Shown: in pieces, positions 1 to 9,700 of the stretch | How the letters are laid out: every line of letters starts with the position of its first letter | Numbering within the stretch: position 1 is the stretch's first letter | From: GCA-2697345 sp045565015 | GTDB lineage: Bacteria; Pseudomonadota; Alphaproteobacteria; Rhodobacterales; Rhodobacteraceae | NCBI GenBank assembly: GCA_045565015.1 | Contig: JBJLGD010000040.1 | Span: 1-24,428 of the forward strand | Direction: 5' to 3' | DNA length: 24,428 nucleotides | Notes under the pieces: model-generated | The model's database searches: none | What the model was told of the DNA's origin: nothing | The model's input: the letters and a program-made list of their open reading frames with translations, nothing else | Made by a program: the position numbers and the translations under genes

Positions 1-463
1 AGGATACCAGAATTTCATTTGTATTGAATCTGATTTTTAATATCGCAGGTATCATAGCCCATATGGCTCCGCCAAAAGCGCCGGAAATTATCATCAAAGG
101 AAATATAAACCAGGCTTGAAGAGGATAAAAAGCCAGAGCGACCCCCGCTCCAAATATTGCCCCCATAATATATTGACCTTCTGCGCCGATATTCCAGATA
201 TTTGCCCTAAACCCAAGTGCTAAACCTAGAGCTATTAATATTAGTGGCCCAGCTTTTACTAAAATTTGGGGCCGTGCATAGCTAGCATATTGAGGATTGA
301 ATAAAGGATCCCAAAAAATAATTCTAATGGCCTCTAAAGGGTCTTGACCTAAGAAAAAAAACATAAACCCACCTGCAACCAGAGTAGCTATAACTGCTAA
401 AAATGGTGTTATCGTGGTCCAACCTTTTGAAGGTTGTAATCTTTTTTCTAATTTAATTATCAT
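1..463 (-). CDS. ABC transporter permease, BMP/nucleoside type (partial, 3' end outside window)
   Basis: N-terminal 154 codons of an integral membrane permease of the BPD_transp_2 type, the family that serves basic-membrane-protein (BMP) nucleoside and purine importers. Visible are a cytoplasmic start (MIIKLEKRLQPSKGW), a first hydrophobic segment at about residues 18-40, and the family hallmark NIGAEGQ after a hydrophobic stretch near residues 75-95. Further hydrophobic segments follow. The ATG at 463 overlaps the end of the upstream ATPase gene by 11 nt, so the two are almost certainly translationally coupled. It would form the membrane channel together with a second permease expected beyond the left edge. 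Substrate is inferred from the adjacent xanthine dehydrogenase genes: a purine base or nucleoside is likely. Substrate-level certainty is low; family assignment is good. Confidence 0.85.
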   Translation of the reverse strand, partial: MIIKLEKRLQPSKGWTTITPFLAVIATLVAGGFMFFFLGQDPLEAIRIIFWDPLFNPQYASYARPQILVKAGPLILIALGLALGFRANIWNIGAEGQYIMGAIFGAGVALAFYPLQAWFIFPLMIISGAFGGAIWAMIPAILKIRFNTNEILVS

Positions 464-1976
464 GATTCCAATGTTTACCTGTTCCACCTATCATTAAACC
501 TATTTCATCAATTGTTAGACCGCCAGTATCTATTTTTTTGGATATCCTCCCCGCATTAATGGCGGCAAAGCTATCTGATACCTCGATAAGCTCATCTAAA
601 TCTTGACTAATTAAAATAATGGCGGAGCCAGTTGAAGCTAGATCCAAAATAGCTTGATGAATCGAATTTGCAGCAGCCGCGTCGACACCCCATGTTGGCT
701 GATTTACTATCAATACACTGGGGTTTTGCAAAATCTCACGGCCAATAACGAATTTTTGCAAGTTTCCACCGGATAAGGAACCGGCTGACACCTCATTATT
801 AGGTGTCCGAACATCAAAAACTTTTATAATTTGGTCGGTTAACTTTTTAGTTTTATTCCAATTTATTATACCATTTTTTCCAATTAAACTTTCTTTATGA
901 TGAGCGGTAAGATTAGTATTTTCAATAAGGTTCATACTTGGGATTGCTGCATGACCTAATCGCTCTTCTGGGGCGGTTAAAATTCCCATCAGACGTCTTT
1001 TGTTTATATCAAGGTCTCCAATCGGCTCGCCAAAAAATTTAATTGCGTTTTTGTTACTTGGTAATTCTCCAGATAAAATACTGGTCAGCTCGTCTTGTCC
1101 ATTACCTGCAACTCCACCAATTCCTAATATTTCGCCTTTATTAACTGTAAAGTTAATTTTCGTTAGTTGTTTGTTTGAAAAATCGTTAGAAATCCAGTTT
1201 AAATTCTCTACCTGAAGTGCTGATACATTCGTGACTGTAGATCCTTTTTTTGGTTCTGATAGTTTTTTACCAACCATCATTTCAGCGATGTTTCTCACAG
1301 GTTCTGTTTTTGGAAAACATACGCCAACATTTTTACCATTTCGCAATATCGTAGCATTATCACACAACGCCCTAATTTCTTCTAACTTATGAGATATATA
1401 TAGTATGGATGTCCCCTCTTCTTTTAGTTTTCTAAGAGTATTGAAAAGTATTTTTATTTCGTTTGGCGTTAAAACTGATGTTGGCTCATCCATAATTAGT
1501 AGTTTTGGGTTTTGTAATAGACACCTAATTATTTCAACTCTTTGTTGCTCACCTGCAGAAAGTTGTTCAACTAATACTTCGGGGTCAATTGGCAAGCCGT
1601 ATTCGTTTGAAATAACTTTTATTCTTTTCGATAAATCATTGATAGACGGGGGTGCTTCCATACCCAGTGCTATATTTTCAGCAACACTTAGGGCTTGGAA
1701 TAAAGAAAAATGTTGGAAAACCATTGCTACGCCATTTTTCCGTGCATCTCTGGGTTCATTGGGGCTATAATTATTATCTGAGAGCGTCATTGAGCCATTA
1801 TCTGGTTTTATAAGTCCATAAATTATCTTTACTACGGTAGATTTTCCAGCTCCGTTCTCGCCCAGTAAAGCGTGTATCTCATTGAATTTAATATTAACTT
1901 TAACATTATCGTTCGCGATTACTCCCGGATAGGACTTTGTAATATTTTTGATGCTTAAGAGTACTTTTTCGCTCAT
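453..1976 (-). CDS. ABC transporter ATP-binding protein, BMP/nucleoside (purine) importer
   Basis: 507 aa with two fused ABC ATPase domains, as in sugar and nucleoside importers of the RbsA/NupO class. Domain 1 is canonical: Walker A GENGAGKST at 39-47, Q88, signature LSAGEQQ at 139-145, Walker B LLIMDEP at 159-165 and switch His196. Domain 2 is degenerate in the family's usual way: the P-loop region reads GVAGNGQDE near 288-296, the signature LSGGNLQ sits at 401-407, and the Walker B region reads VLIVNQPTWG at 421-430, with Asn-Gln where Asp-Glu would stand. This matches the known single-active-site arrangement of BMP-type ATPases. The start codon overlaps the stop of xdhC (ATGA), and the permease start overlaps its own 3' end. 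Inferred role: powering uptake of purines that feed the upstream XDH. Confidence 0.92.
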   Translation of the reverse strand: MSEKVLLSIKNITKSYPGVIANDNVKVNIKFNEIHALLGENGAGKSTVVKIIYGLIKPDNGSMTLSDNNYSPNEPRDARKNGVAMVFQHFSLFQALSVAENIALGMEAPPSINDLSKRIKVISNEYGLPIDPEVLVEQLSAGEQQRVEIIRCLLQNPKLLIMDEPTSVLTPNEIKILFNTLRKLKEEGTSILYISHKLEEIRALCDNATILRNGKNVGVCFPKTEPVRNIAEMMVGKKLSEPKKGSTVTNVSALQVENLNWISNDFSNKQLTKINFTVNKGEILGIGGVAGNGQDELTSILSGELPSNKNAIKFFGEPIGDLDINKRRLMGILTAPEERLGHAAIPSMNLIENTNLTAHHKESLIGKNGIINWNKTKKLTDQIIKVFDVRTPNNEVSAGSLSGGNLQKFVIGREILQNPSVLIVNQPTWGVDAAAANSIHQAILDLASTGSAIILISQDLDELIEVSDSFAAINAGRISKKIDTGGLTIDEIGLMIGGTGKHWNHDN

Positions 1977-2907
1977 TTAACAGCCACCTGACTGTTAGTT
2001 GTTTGATTGTGAGAAACTAATAATTTTTGTGCAAGACTTATTGCAATAACCTGGGGGTGTTTACCTAATTCGGGACTTCCAATAGGACAAGTTATTTGAC
2101 TAATTCTATCATGTGAATGACCTAACTCAGTCAAACGTTTTTGGAATCGGACCCATTTCGTTCTAGACCCAATCAACCCCAGACTTTCGAATGGGATCTT
2201 TAAAATTTTGTTACATAGACTGAGGTCTAATGCGTGAGAGTAAGTTATAATAATGTGATTGCAGTTTGCCGGAGCATATTTACTTAGTCGGATTAAGTTT
2301 TTGGAGTAAAGGACTTTTACAGAGCTAGGGACGTCCTCTGGAAACCTGTCTTTGCCAGTGTCAAGCCAAGTTAAGTCAAAGTTTGGTAATGGAGAAATTG
2401 TTTGGATAATTGCTCGTCCAACGTGACCCGCACCATACACCCATATGGGTGATGATTTTTTTCGTGTTGGTTCGGATACCCAACCCTTGGATATTACAGT
2501 TTCATCAATGGCACAGTTAGGAGATTGTATACTTTCTTCATGCCTTATGATGGCTGACGGTTTTTGATGAGCCCCAGATACCCTTCGTAAAAATTTTTCC
2601 CAATTTCTATTTTTTTTAATCGAGCTAAGTCAAAAATTTCGTTGACTAAGGTTACGCCGCCGCCACAGCATTGACCCAAATCAGGACCAAGTGGAATTGT
2701 CTTTAAATAATCGCCGGAGAAAGCCTCTCGAACAGCTTGAAACTCTAAAGCGCCTCCACCTATAGTTCCCAACTGCCCACCTTCCCAGACTAACATTTCT
2801 GTACCTGCTTCTCGAGGAACTGAACCTTTGGTAGCTACTACCGCTACTCGAGCGACCTTTCCGTGGAGTAAAACACTGGATTTTAAATTTTCGATATCAA
2901 TCGCCAT
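1973..2907 (-). pseudogene. xdhC: Xanthine dehydrogenase accessory protein XdhC, split by a frameshift in an A8 run
   Basis: XdhC binds molybdenum cofactor and promotes its sulfuration and insertion into XDH. Two pieces are present. The N-terminal piece (2907 to stop at 2545) carries the XdhC/CoxI domain with GSVPREAG, GTIGGGALE and GQCCGGG. The C-terminal piece (open in its frame from 2629 to the TGA at 1973) carries the Rossmann domain starting VYGAGHVGRA. The frames meet at a run of eight A on the coding strand (2610-2617). Reading nine A, or a -1 slip on A-AAA-AAA, gives one continuous product of about 311 aa, normal for XdhC; past the run it continues NRNWEKFLRRVSGAHQKP. No other damage is visible. 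The start overlaps xdhB by 11 nt and the stop overlaps the ATPase start. It may be a sequencing error, a real mutation or a recoded gene. Confidence 0.85.
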
Positions 2908-5206
2908 CAGATGCTCGCGATATGGCGTTCAATATTTGTTCAGGAGTTGCTGGCGCATTAAGCTTTGGATAATTTGAACCACAAGAAGATATAGCATTTG
3001 ATATGGCGAGCCATGCGGAAATCCCTAACATCAGCGGAGGCTCACCGACGGCTTTTGATCTATAGATTGTCGACTGTTTATTATCATCATTCCAAAGTTG
3101 AATATTAAGCGTTTTAGGGCGATCAGAAGCACATGGTATTTTGTACGTTGAGGGTGCGTGTGTCATAAGCGCTCCCTTTTTGTCCCAAACAAGTTCCTCA
3201 ATGGTCAGCCAGCCGACGCCTTGGGCATAGCCCCCCTCAATTTGTCCTAAATCTATTGCTACGTTAAGTGAACGTCCGCAGTCGTGAAGAATGTCAGCCC
3301 GTATGAGGCTCATCTCCCCGGTGAGGGTGTCTACGGCTACTTCGGTAATTGCTGCTCCATAGGCAAAATAAAAGAAGGGCTGCCCTTTCCCAGTTTCTCT
3401 ATTCCAAGATATTTCCGGCGTAGCGTAGTATCCAGTAGCACTCAAAGAAATCCTGTTCTCATAAGCGATTGCTACGCCCTCGGAGAATTTTATTATTTTA
3501 TTATCTAGATGGATGTTATTATTTTCAAAACGGATTTTTTTCTCTGAAACTCTGTATTTATTGGATAAAATACCTTTTACCCTATTTATAATTTTTTCAC
3601 ACGCAATCTTTGTAGCCATTCCATTTAAATCTGACCCTGACGAAGCAGCGGTGGCAGAGGTATTGGGAATTTTGCTTGTATTTGTGGCGGATATTTTTAT
3701 CTTAGACAAGTCAACACCGAAAGACTCGGCTGCGACTTGAGCCATTTTCACAAACAACCCTTGACCCATTTCAGTTCCACCATGATTTAAATAAATAGAG
3801 CCATCCAGGTAAACATGAACTAAGGCTCCGGCCTGATTTAAGTGAGTTAGTGTAAAGGAAATACCAAATTTTACGGGGCTGAATCCTATCCCCTTTTTTA
3901 TAAACTTATTTTTTTTATTCCATTTTTGAATTTCTTTACGTCGTATTTTATAATTGGCCGTTCTGAACAGAGAGCTTAAGAGCTTTTCAGAAATTGAATC
4001 AATTACGGGCATACCGTAAGGAGTTGTATCTGGCATACTTGACTGATCTTCGTTCAGCGACTCTGAGGATTTATAGAAATTAGTTTTTCTAACACTCGCA
4101 GGATCCAAATTAAGGTAATGAGCTATATGATCGATTGCCCTTTCTATGCCAATAATACCTTGAGGACCTCCAAAGCCTCTGAAAGCAGTATTTGATTGTG
4201 TATTAGTTTTTAATCTATGAGAGACAATTTCTACATCGGTTAGGTTATAAGCATTATCTGCGTGGAGCATAGCACGATCAGAAACAGGTAATGATAGATC
4301 TTGTGACCAACCACATCTAACAAAATGCTCGAATCGTATCCCAAGGATTTTTCCCGTATGATCCACACCAACTGAATAATCAATTCGAAAGTCGTGGCGT
4401 TTTCCAGTCAGAACCATATCATCATCTCGATCATACCGCATTTTACAAAGTTTACCTGTTGCTCTGGACGCTAGAGCACAGGCAATTGCTAAGGCCGTAC
4501 CCTGAGACTCTTTTCCCCCAAAAGCCCCCCCCATGCGTCTTACTGCTACTGTAACGTTGTGCATTTCGGTACCGATCGCGTCAGCGACTTTATGTTGGAT
4601 TTCTGTTGGATGTTGAGATGAACAATGAATTACTATTCCGTTGTCATCTTGAGGGACGGCTAAGGCAACTTGTCCTTCTAAATAAAAATGTTCTTGCCCA
4701 CCAATATAAAAACTATCAGCTAATTGCACTGGAGCCGATTTAATTTTTTTATTAGGAGATCCCTTTTTATAAATACAACATCCATCAGCTAATGTTGAAT
4801 TTGCGATTATTGCCTCGTTTATGGTCAGTATAGGTTTTTTCTCTAAATAAGTTATTTTTCCTAATAACGCAGCTTTCCGAGCCTTGATGTGAGTTTCAGC
4901 AACAACTAAAAAAACGGGTTGACCCAAAAAATGAATTAACCCATCGGATAATAAGGGCTCATCTTCTACAGATGGTGAGGTATCATTTTTATATTTTAGG
5001 TCCTTGGCCGTAATTACAGCTATCACACCGTCAGATTTTTCAACATCCGATAAATCTATACTTTTTATCGTCCCCTTAGCAATCGTAGATGTTCCGAATG
5101 CTAAATGAAGTGTATCAACAGGCAACTTAATATCATCTGTATATATAGCTTTACCGGTTACATGTAGTTTAGCGGAGTCATGAACCTCTTCATTACCTAT
5201 TGGCAT
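2897..5206 (-). CDS. xdhB: Xanthine dehydrogenase molybdopterin-binding (large) subunit
   Basis: 769 aa, full length for the XdhB subunit of the heterotetrameric bacterial XDH (Rhodobacter capsulatus type). It oxidises hypoxanthine to xanthine and xanthine to urate at a molybdopterin centre. Family motifs seen in order: GGQEHFYLEGQ at 169-179, GGAFGGKESQ at 226-235, FRGFGGPQG at 342-350, GGTEMGQG further on, and VGEPPL near the C-terminus, where Glu722 is the expected catalytic base. The ATG shares one base with the xdhA stop (TAATG), so translation is coupled, and the 3' end overlaps xdhC by 11 nt. All key motifs are intact, so the enzyme should be functional if XdhC is available. Aldehyde oxidase-like relatives share the fold, but the XdhA and XdhC partners favour XDH. 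Confidence 0.95.
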   Translation of the reverse strand: MPIGNEEVHDSAKLHVTGKAIYTDDIKLPVDTLHLAFGTSTIAKGTIKSIDLSDVEKSDGVIAVITAKDLKYKNDTSPSVEDEPLLSDGLIHFLGQPVFLVVAETHIKARKAALLGKITYLEKKPILTINEAIIANSTLADGCCIYKKGSPNKKIKSAPVQLADSFYIGGQEHFYLEGQVALAVPQDDNGIVIHCSSQHPTEIQHKVADAIGTEMHNVTVAVRRMGGAFGGKESQGTALAIACALASRATGKLCKMRYDRDDDMVLTGKRHDFRIDYSVGVDHTGKILGIRFEHFVRCGWSQDLSLPVSDRAMLHADNAYNLTDVEIVSHRLKTNTQSNTAFRGFGGPQGIIGIERAIDHIAHYLNLDPASVRKTNFYKSSESLNEDQSSMPDTTPYGMPVIDSISEKLLSSLFRTANYKIRRKEIQKWNKKNKFIKKGIGFSPVKFGISFTLTHLNQAGALVHVYLDGSIYLNHGGTEMGQGLFVKMAQVAAESFGVDLSKIKISATNTSKIPNTSATAASSGSDLNGMATKIACEKIINRVKGILSNKYRVSEKKIRFENNNIHLDNKIIKFSEGVAIAYENRISLSATGYYATPEISWNRETGKGQPFFYFAYGAAITEVAVDTLTGEMSLIRADILHDCGRSLNVAIDLGQIEGGYAQGVGWLTIEELVWDKKGALMTHAPSTYKIPCASDRPKTLNIQLWNDDNKQSTIYRSKAVGEPPLMLGISAWLAISNAISSCGSNYPKLNAPATPEQILNAISRASDGD

Positions 5207-6567
5207 TATTCGGCATCCCTTGTGTCTAATAGTTCATCTGTTTGTTCGTGGAAAAGCCTTAGCAAGAGGTTTTGTGCTATCTTCAGTCGATAAGCGGAAG
5301 ATGCTCTCATATCGTCAATTGGAGAAAAATCTTTTTTTAATTGAACCATTGCTTTGTTAAGGTTTCTAATTGTCCAAGAAGATCCCAACAATACTTTTTC
5401 TGTTTGGGGTGCTCTTTTGGGGATTGCGGCCATTCCACCGAATGCTATCCTACATTCTAAGACTTTATTATTTATAATTTTTATTAAGAAACAACCACAA
5501 ACCGCTGAAATATCCTGGTCAAAACGTTTAGAAACTTTATAACATTTGAACACATTGGAGGTTTGGGGAATATCAATAGACTCTATGAATTCAGCTGGCC
5601 CTAAATCTTGAACACCATAGTCTATAAAGAATTCTTCTATGGGTAAAGAACGAGTAGATTTACCCTTCCGTAAGTTTAACCTTGCATTTAAAGCGATAAG
5701 AGCTGGAGAACCGTCTCCTATTGGAGATCCATTAGCTATATTACCACCAATTGTTGCAGAGTTCCTAACTTGGACGCCACCATATCTTAACAGCATTTTA
5801 CTAAAATGTGGAAAAATTGAAGACAACGGTTCGATTAGATCTGCAATAGTACAAGCTGCACCGATGTTTATATTGTGCTTTTTTATTTTAATTCTTTTCA
5901 GCTCACTACATTCACTTAAGAATATTAAATTATTCAAGGTATTTAATTTTTTTGTGATCTCTAGACTCAAATCTGTTGCGCCAGCGACAAGTTTTGCTGT
6001 TGGATTATCAGCGTATAGGTTCGCAAGTTCAGTGATAGTTTGTGGGACTTGAACATTACTGGTGATATTTTTCAATAAAGATAAGTTCTCCTGCATCCAG
6101 TTAGGAATAGCTTCTTCTGATATCTCTTCAGCCGATTTTAATATTGGACCGTACCCGGTGCATCGACAGAGGTTTCCCGCAAGCTGTATTTCAAAATCTT
6201 TGTCACCATTTTTGTGAGCTGCGGCTAGTGTTGTTATAAAGCCTGGCGTGCAGTATCCACATTGTGACCCGTGGTTTTTTATCATGGCTGTTTGAATTGG
6301 ATGAAGTTCATCGTCTGGGCTACTTATGCCTTCTACTGTCCTTACTGCTTTCCCATGGATCTGTGGCATTAGAGTAGTACAGGAATTAATTGATTTAGTC
6401 ACTCCCTCTCGATCAGTAACTATTATAGAGCAGGCTCCACAATCGCCCTCATTACACCCTTCTTTGGTACCGGTAAGCCTTTTAACTTCTCTTAAAAATG
6501 TTAGGAGTGTATCGAAGGGCTTTACATCCGCATTAACGACTTCTCCGTTCAGAAGAAACGTGACCAT
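5206..6567 (-). CDS. xdhA: Xanthine dehydrogenase iron-sulfur/FAD (small) subunit
   Basis: 453 aa from the ATG at 6567. I chose this start because XdhA proteins begin with a short strand such as MVTFLLNGE. In-frame starts further upstream (6603, 6690) add residues without family resemblance and run into the divergent dnaE promoter region. No start has a strong ribosome-binding site. Numbered from 6567: plant-type 2Fe-2S cysteines C38, C43, C46 and C63; second 2Fe-2S cluster C103, C106, C134 and C136 (QCGYCTPG, CRCTGY); FAD-binding segment KLVAGATD at 192-199 and SATIGGNIANGSPIGDG at 270-286; then a CO-dehydrogenase-flavoprotein C-terminal domain. It passes electrons from the Mo centre in XdhB through the Fe-S clusters to FAD and NAD+. 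First gene of the minus-strand operon. Confidence 0.93.
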   Translation of the reverse strand: MVTFLLNGEVVNADVKPFDTLLTFLREVKRLTGTKEGCNEGDCGACSIIVTDREGVTKSINSCTTLMPQIHGKAVRTVEGISSPDDELHPIQTAMIKNHGSQCGYCTPGFITTLAAAHKNGDKDFEIQLAGNLCRCTGYGPILKSAEEISEEAIPNWMQENLSLLKNITSNVQVPQTITELANLYADNPTAKLVAGATDLSLEITKKLNTLNNLIFLSECSELKRIKIKKHNINIGAACTIADLIEPLSSIFPHFSKMLLRYGGVQVRNSATIGGNIANGSPIGDGSPALIALNARLNLRKGKSTRSLPIEEFFIDYGVQDLGPAEFIESIDIPQTSNVFKCYKVSKRFDQDISAVCGCFLIKIINNKVLECRIAFGGMAAIPKRAPQTEKVLLGSSWTIRNLNKAMVQLKKDFSPIDDMRASSAYRLKIAQNLLLRLFHEQTDELLDTRDAE

Positions 6568-6671
6568 AGAAAGATGTCCCGCCGCGATACCTGACAAAAT
6601 CATATCGATGTTTCGTCGATGCGGCGTAGACAAAACATACTTATTAATAGAAAAGTACCAAAAATATATTT

Positions 6672-6701
6672 TTGCAAGCGTTTTGTGCACTTTCGTATTT
6701 T
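6672..6701 (+). promoter_or_regulatory. Candidate dnaE promoter with a LacI/PurR-like core
   Basis: TTGCAA at 6672-6677 and TATTTT at 6696-6701, 18 bp apart, lie upstream of the dnaE ATG at 6726. Each box matches four of six sigma-70 consensus bases, so support is modest. The -35 box overlaps GCAAGCGTTTTGTGC (6674-6688), which contains the AAnCGnTT core typical of LacI-family operators, although the outer palindrome is imperfect. The region also separates dnaE from the divergent xdh operon. Confidence 0.3.
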
Positions 6702-6725
6702 ATTTTAGTAGAGTACGCTACTTTT

Positions 6726-9700
6726 ATGCAAGAGAATCCAAAATTTATTCATTTGAGAGTACATTCTGAATATTCCCTTTTAGAGGGAGCAATCAAAATA
6801 AAGGAATTACCTTCTATGTGTTTTGCCATGGGTATGCCCGCAGTTGCTGTAACAGATACAAATAATTTATTTGGAGCACTCGAATTTTCCGAATATTCGT
6901 CCAATGCTGGTATACAGCCTATTTTGGGTTGCCAGATGAGTTTATGTTTTACTGACAGTGCAAGTGTTGACACTGACTCTAGTCTACCCTCAATTGTGCT
7001 TCTCGTTCAGAACGAGGTTGGCTATAAAAACTTACTCAAGTTAAACTCAAAAGCTTATCTCGAAAAAGAGGGTAGCCCATTTATTACGATGGAGGACCTG
7101 AGGGGGTCTTCCGCCGGCTTGATCGCATTAACTGGAGGGGTAAATGGTCCTGTTGGCAAATTATTGATTTCGGAAAAAACTGACGAAGCACATGATCTGC
7201 TCCTGGATTTTTTAGAAATTTTTCAAAATAATCTTTATATTGAAATTCAAAGGCATCCTTCGGAGGGAGGGGTGTCAGAACTTGAGGTAGCCACCGAGAG
7301 CCATTTTATAAAACTGGCTTACAAATTGAAAATTCCACTAGTAGCTACTAACGATGTTTTTTTTCCAGATAATGGTATGTTTGAAGCCCACGATGCGTTA
7401 ATGTGTATCTCCTCTGGCGCATATGTTGATCAGAGAGAAAGCAGAAGAAGATTAACCCCTCAGCATTTTTTTAAAACACAGGAAGAAATGCTTACCTTAT
7501 TTGCGGATTTACCTGAGGCCACCGCCAATACTGTAGAGATCGCTAAAAGATGCGCATTCAAAGCCGAAACTAGAGAGCCAATATTACCGAAATTTGCTGA
7601 GAATGAGAATCAGGAGTTACGGACACAGGCGTTAGCTGGATTAAAAGCTCGACTCGATGTTATTCAATTAGCCGTTCCAGTTTCGGAGTATCAAAGTCGT
7701 TTAGAGTTTGAGTTAAAAGTTATAGATGAAATGGGTTTCCCGGGGTATTTTTTAATTGTTGCAGATTTTATTCAATGGGCTAAATCAAAACAGATTCCCG
7801 TGGGCCCAGGTCGAGGTTCTGGAGCAGGCTCTTTGGTTGCATATGCTTTAACCATAACAGATTTAGATCCTTTACGGTATTCACTCTTATTCGAACGTTT
7901 TCTAAATCCAGAACGAGTATCAATGCCTGACTTTGATATTGATTTTTGTATGGATAGAAGAGAGGAAGTTATAAATTATGTTCAACAAAAATATGGTCAT
8001 GACAAAGTTGGGCAAATAATTACATTTGGTGCATTATTGTCAAAGGCAGCAATTCGGGATATTGGGCGCGTGCTGCAGATGCCTTATGGACAAGTTGATC
8101 GTCTAGCAAAATTAATACCGGTAGATGGTGTCAGACCGGTTAGTATCGGGAAAGCGCTGGCTACCGAACCTAAGCTTAGAGATGAAGCAAAAAAAGAAGA
8201 AATCATATCAAGATTACTGGATTATGCGGGCAAAGTTGAAGGTTTGCTGCGTAATGCCTCCACGCACGCTGCGGGTGTTGTTATTGGTGATCGATCGCTA
8301 GATGAATTAGTACCACTATACCAGGATCCGCGATCAACTATGGTGGCGACTCAATTTAGTATGAAATGGGTTGAATTAGCAGGACTGGTTAAATTCGATT
8401 TTCTAGGTTTGAAGACTCTTACAATTATCCAAAATGTCCTCAATATATTGAAAGACCGTGAAATCATAATTGATATAGGTAATATACCCTTAGACGATAA
8501 AAAGACTTTTGATCTATATTCTTCAGCAAATACGGTGGCTGTCTTTCAAGTTGAAAGTAGTGGCATGATGGATGCGCTGAGAAGGATGAAACCAACAAGT
8601 ATAGAAGATATAGTTGCATTAGTGGCGCTATATCGGCCTGGTCCAATGGAAAATATACCGGCATATTGTGAAGTTAAAAATGGACAACGAGAGTTGGAAT
8701 CTATTCATCCTCTAATCGATCATATTCTAGCAGAAACACAAGGTATTATAGTATATCAAGAACAAGTTATGGAAATTGCTCAGGTAATGGCAGGATATAC
8801 GCTAGGTGGTGCTGATCTTTTAAGAAGAGCTATGGGTAAAAAAATAAAAGAGGCGATGGATGCCGAAAGGCCAAAATTTATGAAGGGTGCCCAGTTAAAA
8901 GATGTTTCAGAAAAAAAAGCATCAGAGGTATTCGACCTATTAGAAAAGTTTGCAAATTATGGTTTTAATAAATCTCATGCCGCTGCCTACGCAGTGGTCA
9001 GCTATCAAACAGCATGGCTTAAAGCAAATTATCCAGTAGAGTTCATGGCGGGAGTTATGAATTGTGATATGCATCTTACGGACAAACTTTCAATTTATAA
9101 GGACGAAATAATTAACAAATTAAAAATTAATATTATTCCTCCGTGTGTGAATCGATCACAAGCAAAGTTTTCAGTTGAGGGCAACAAAGTGCTATATGCC
9201 CTAGGAGCACTAAAGAATGTTGGTGTCGAGGCAATGGAATTGGTTATTAAGGCGAGAGAAATTTCTGAATCAAGAAGATTTTCGACCATATATGAATTTG
9301 CGCGATCTGTTGATATGAAAAAAGTAGGAAAACGTCCTTTGGAAATGTTGACTAAGGCTGGAGCATTCGATCAATTATTAGATAATCGAGCTCTGGTTTT
9401 GCACAATCTAGATAGGTTAGTTTCCTACTCCTCGGCGATACATGAGCAAAGGCGATCTAATCAGAGCTCACTGTTTGGAGAGGCGGGGGAAGATCTTACT
9501 GAACCAAAATTTAAGCAAGTAGACGACTGGTCGGCAACTGAAAAACTCGTTGAAGAGCACAGCGCGATCGGATTTTATCTTTCTGGACATCCCTTAGATG
9601 ACTATCGAGCCTCTTTAAAGCGTAATAAGATAGTCGTATTATCAGAATTAGAAGCTCTTGTTCAGGGAGGACCAATAGCGGTGAAAATCGCTGGTTCGAT

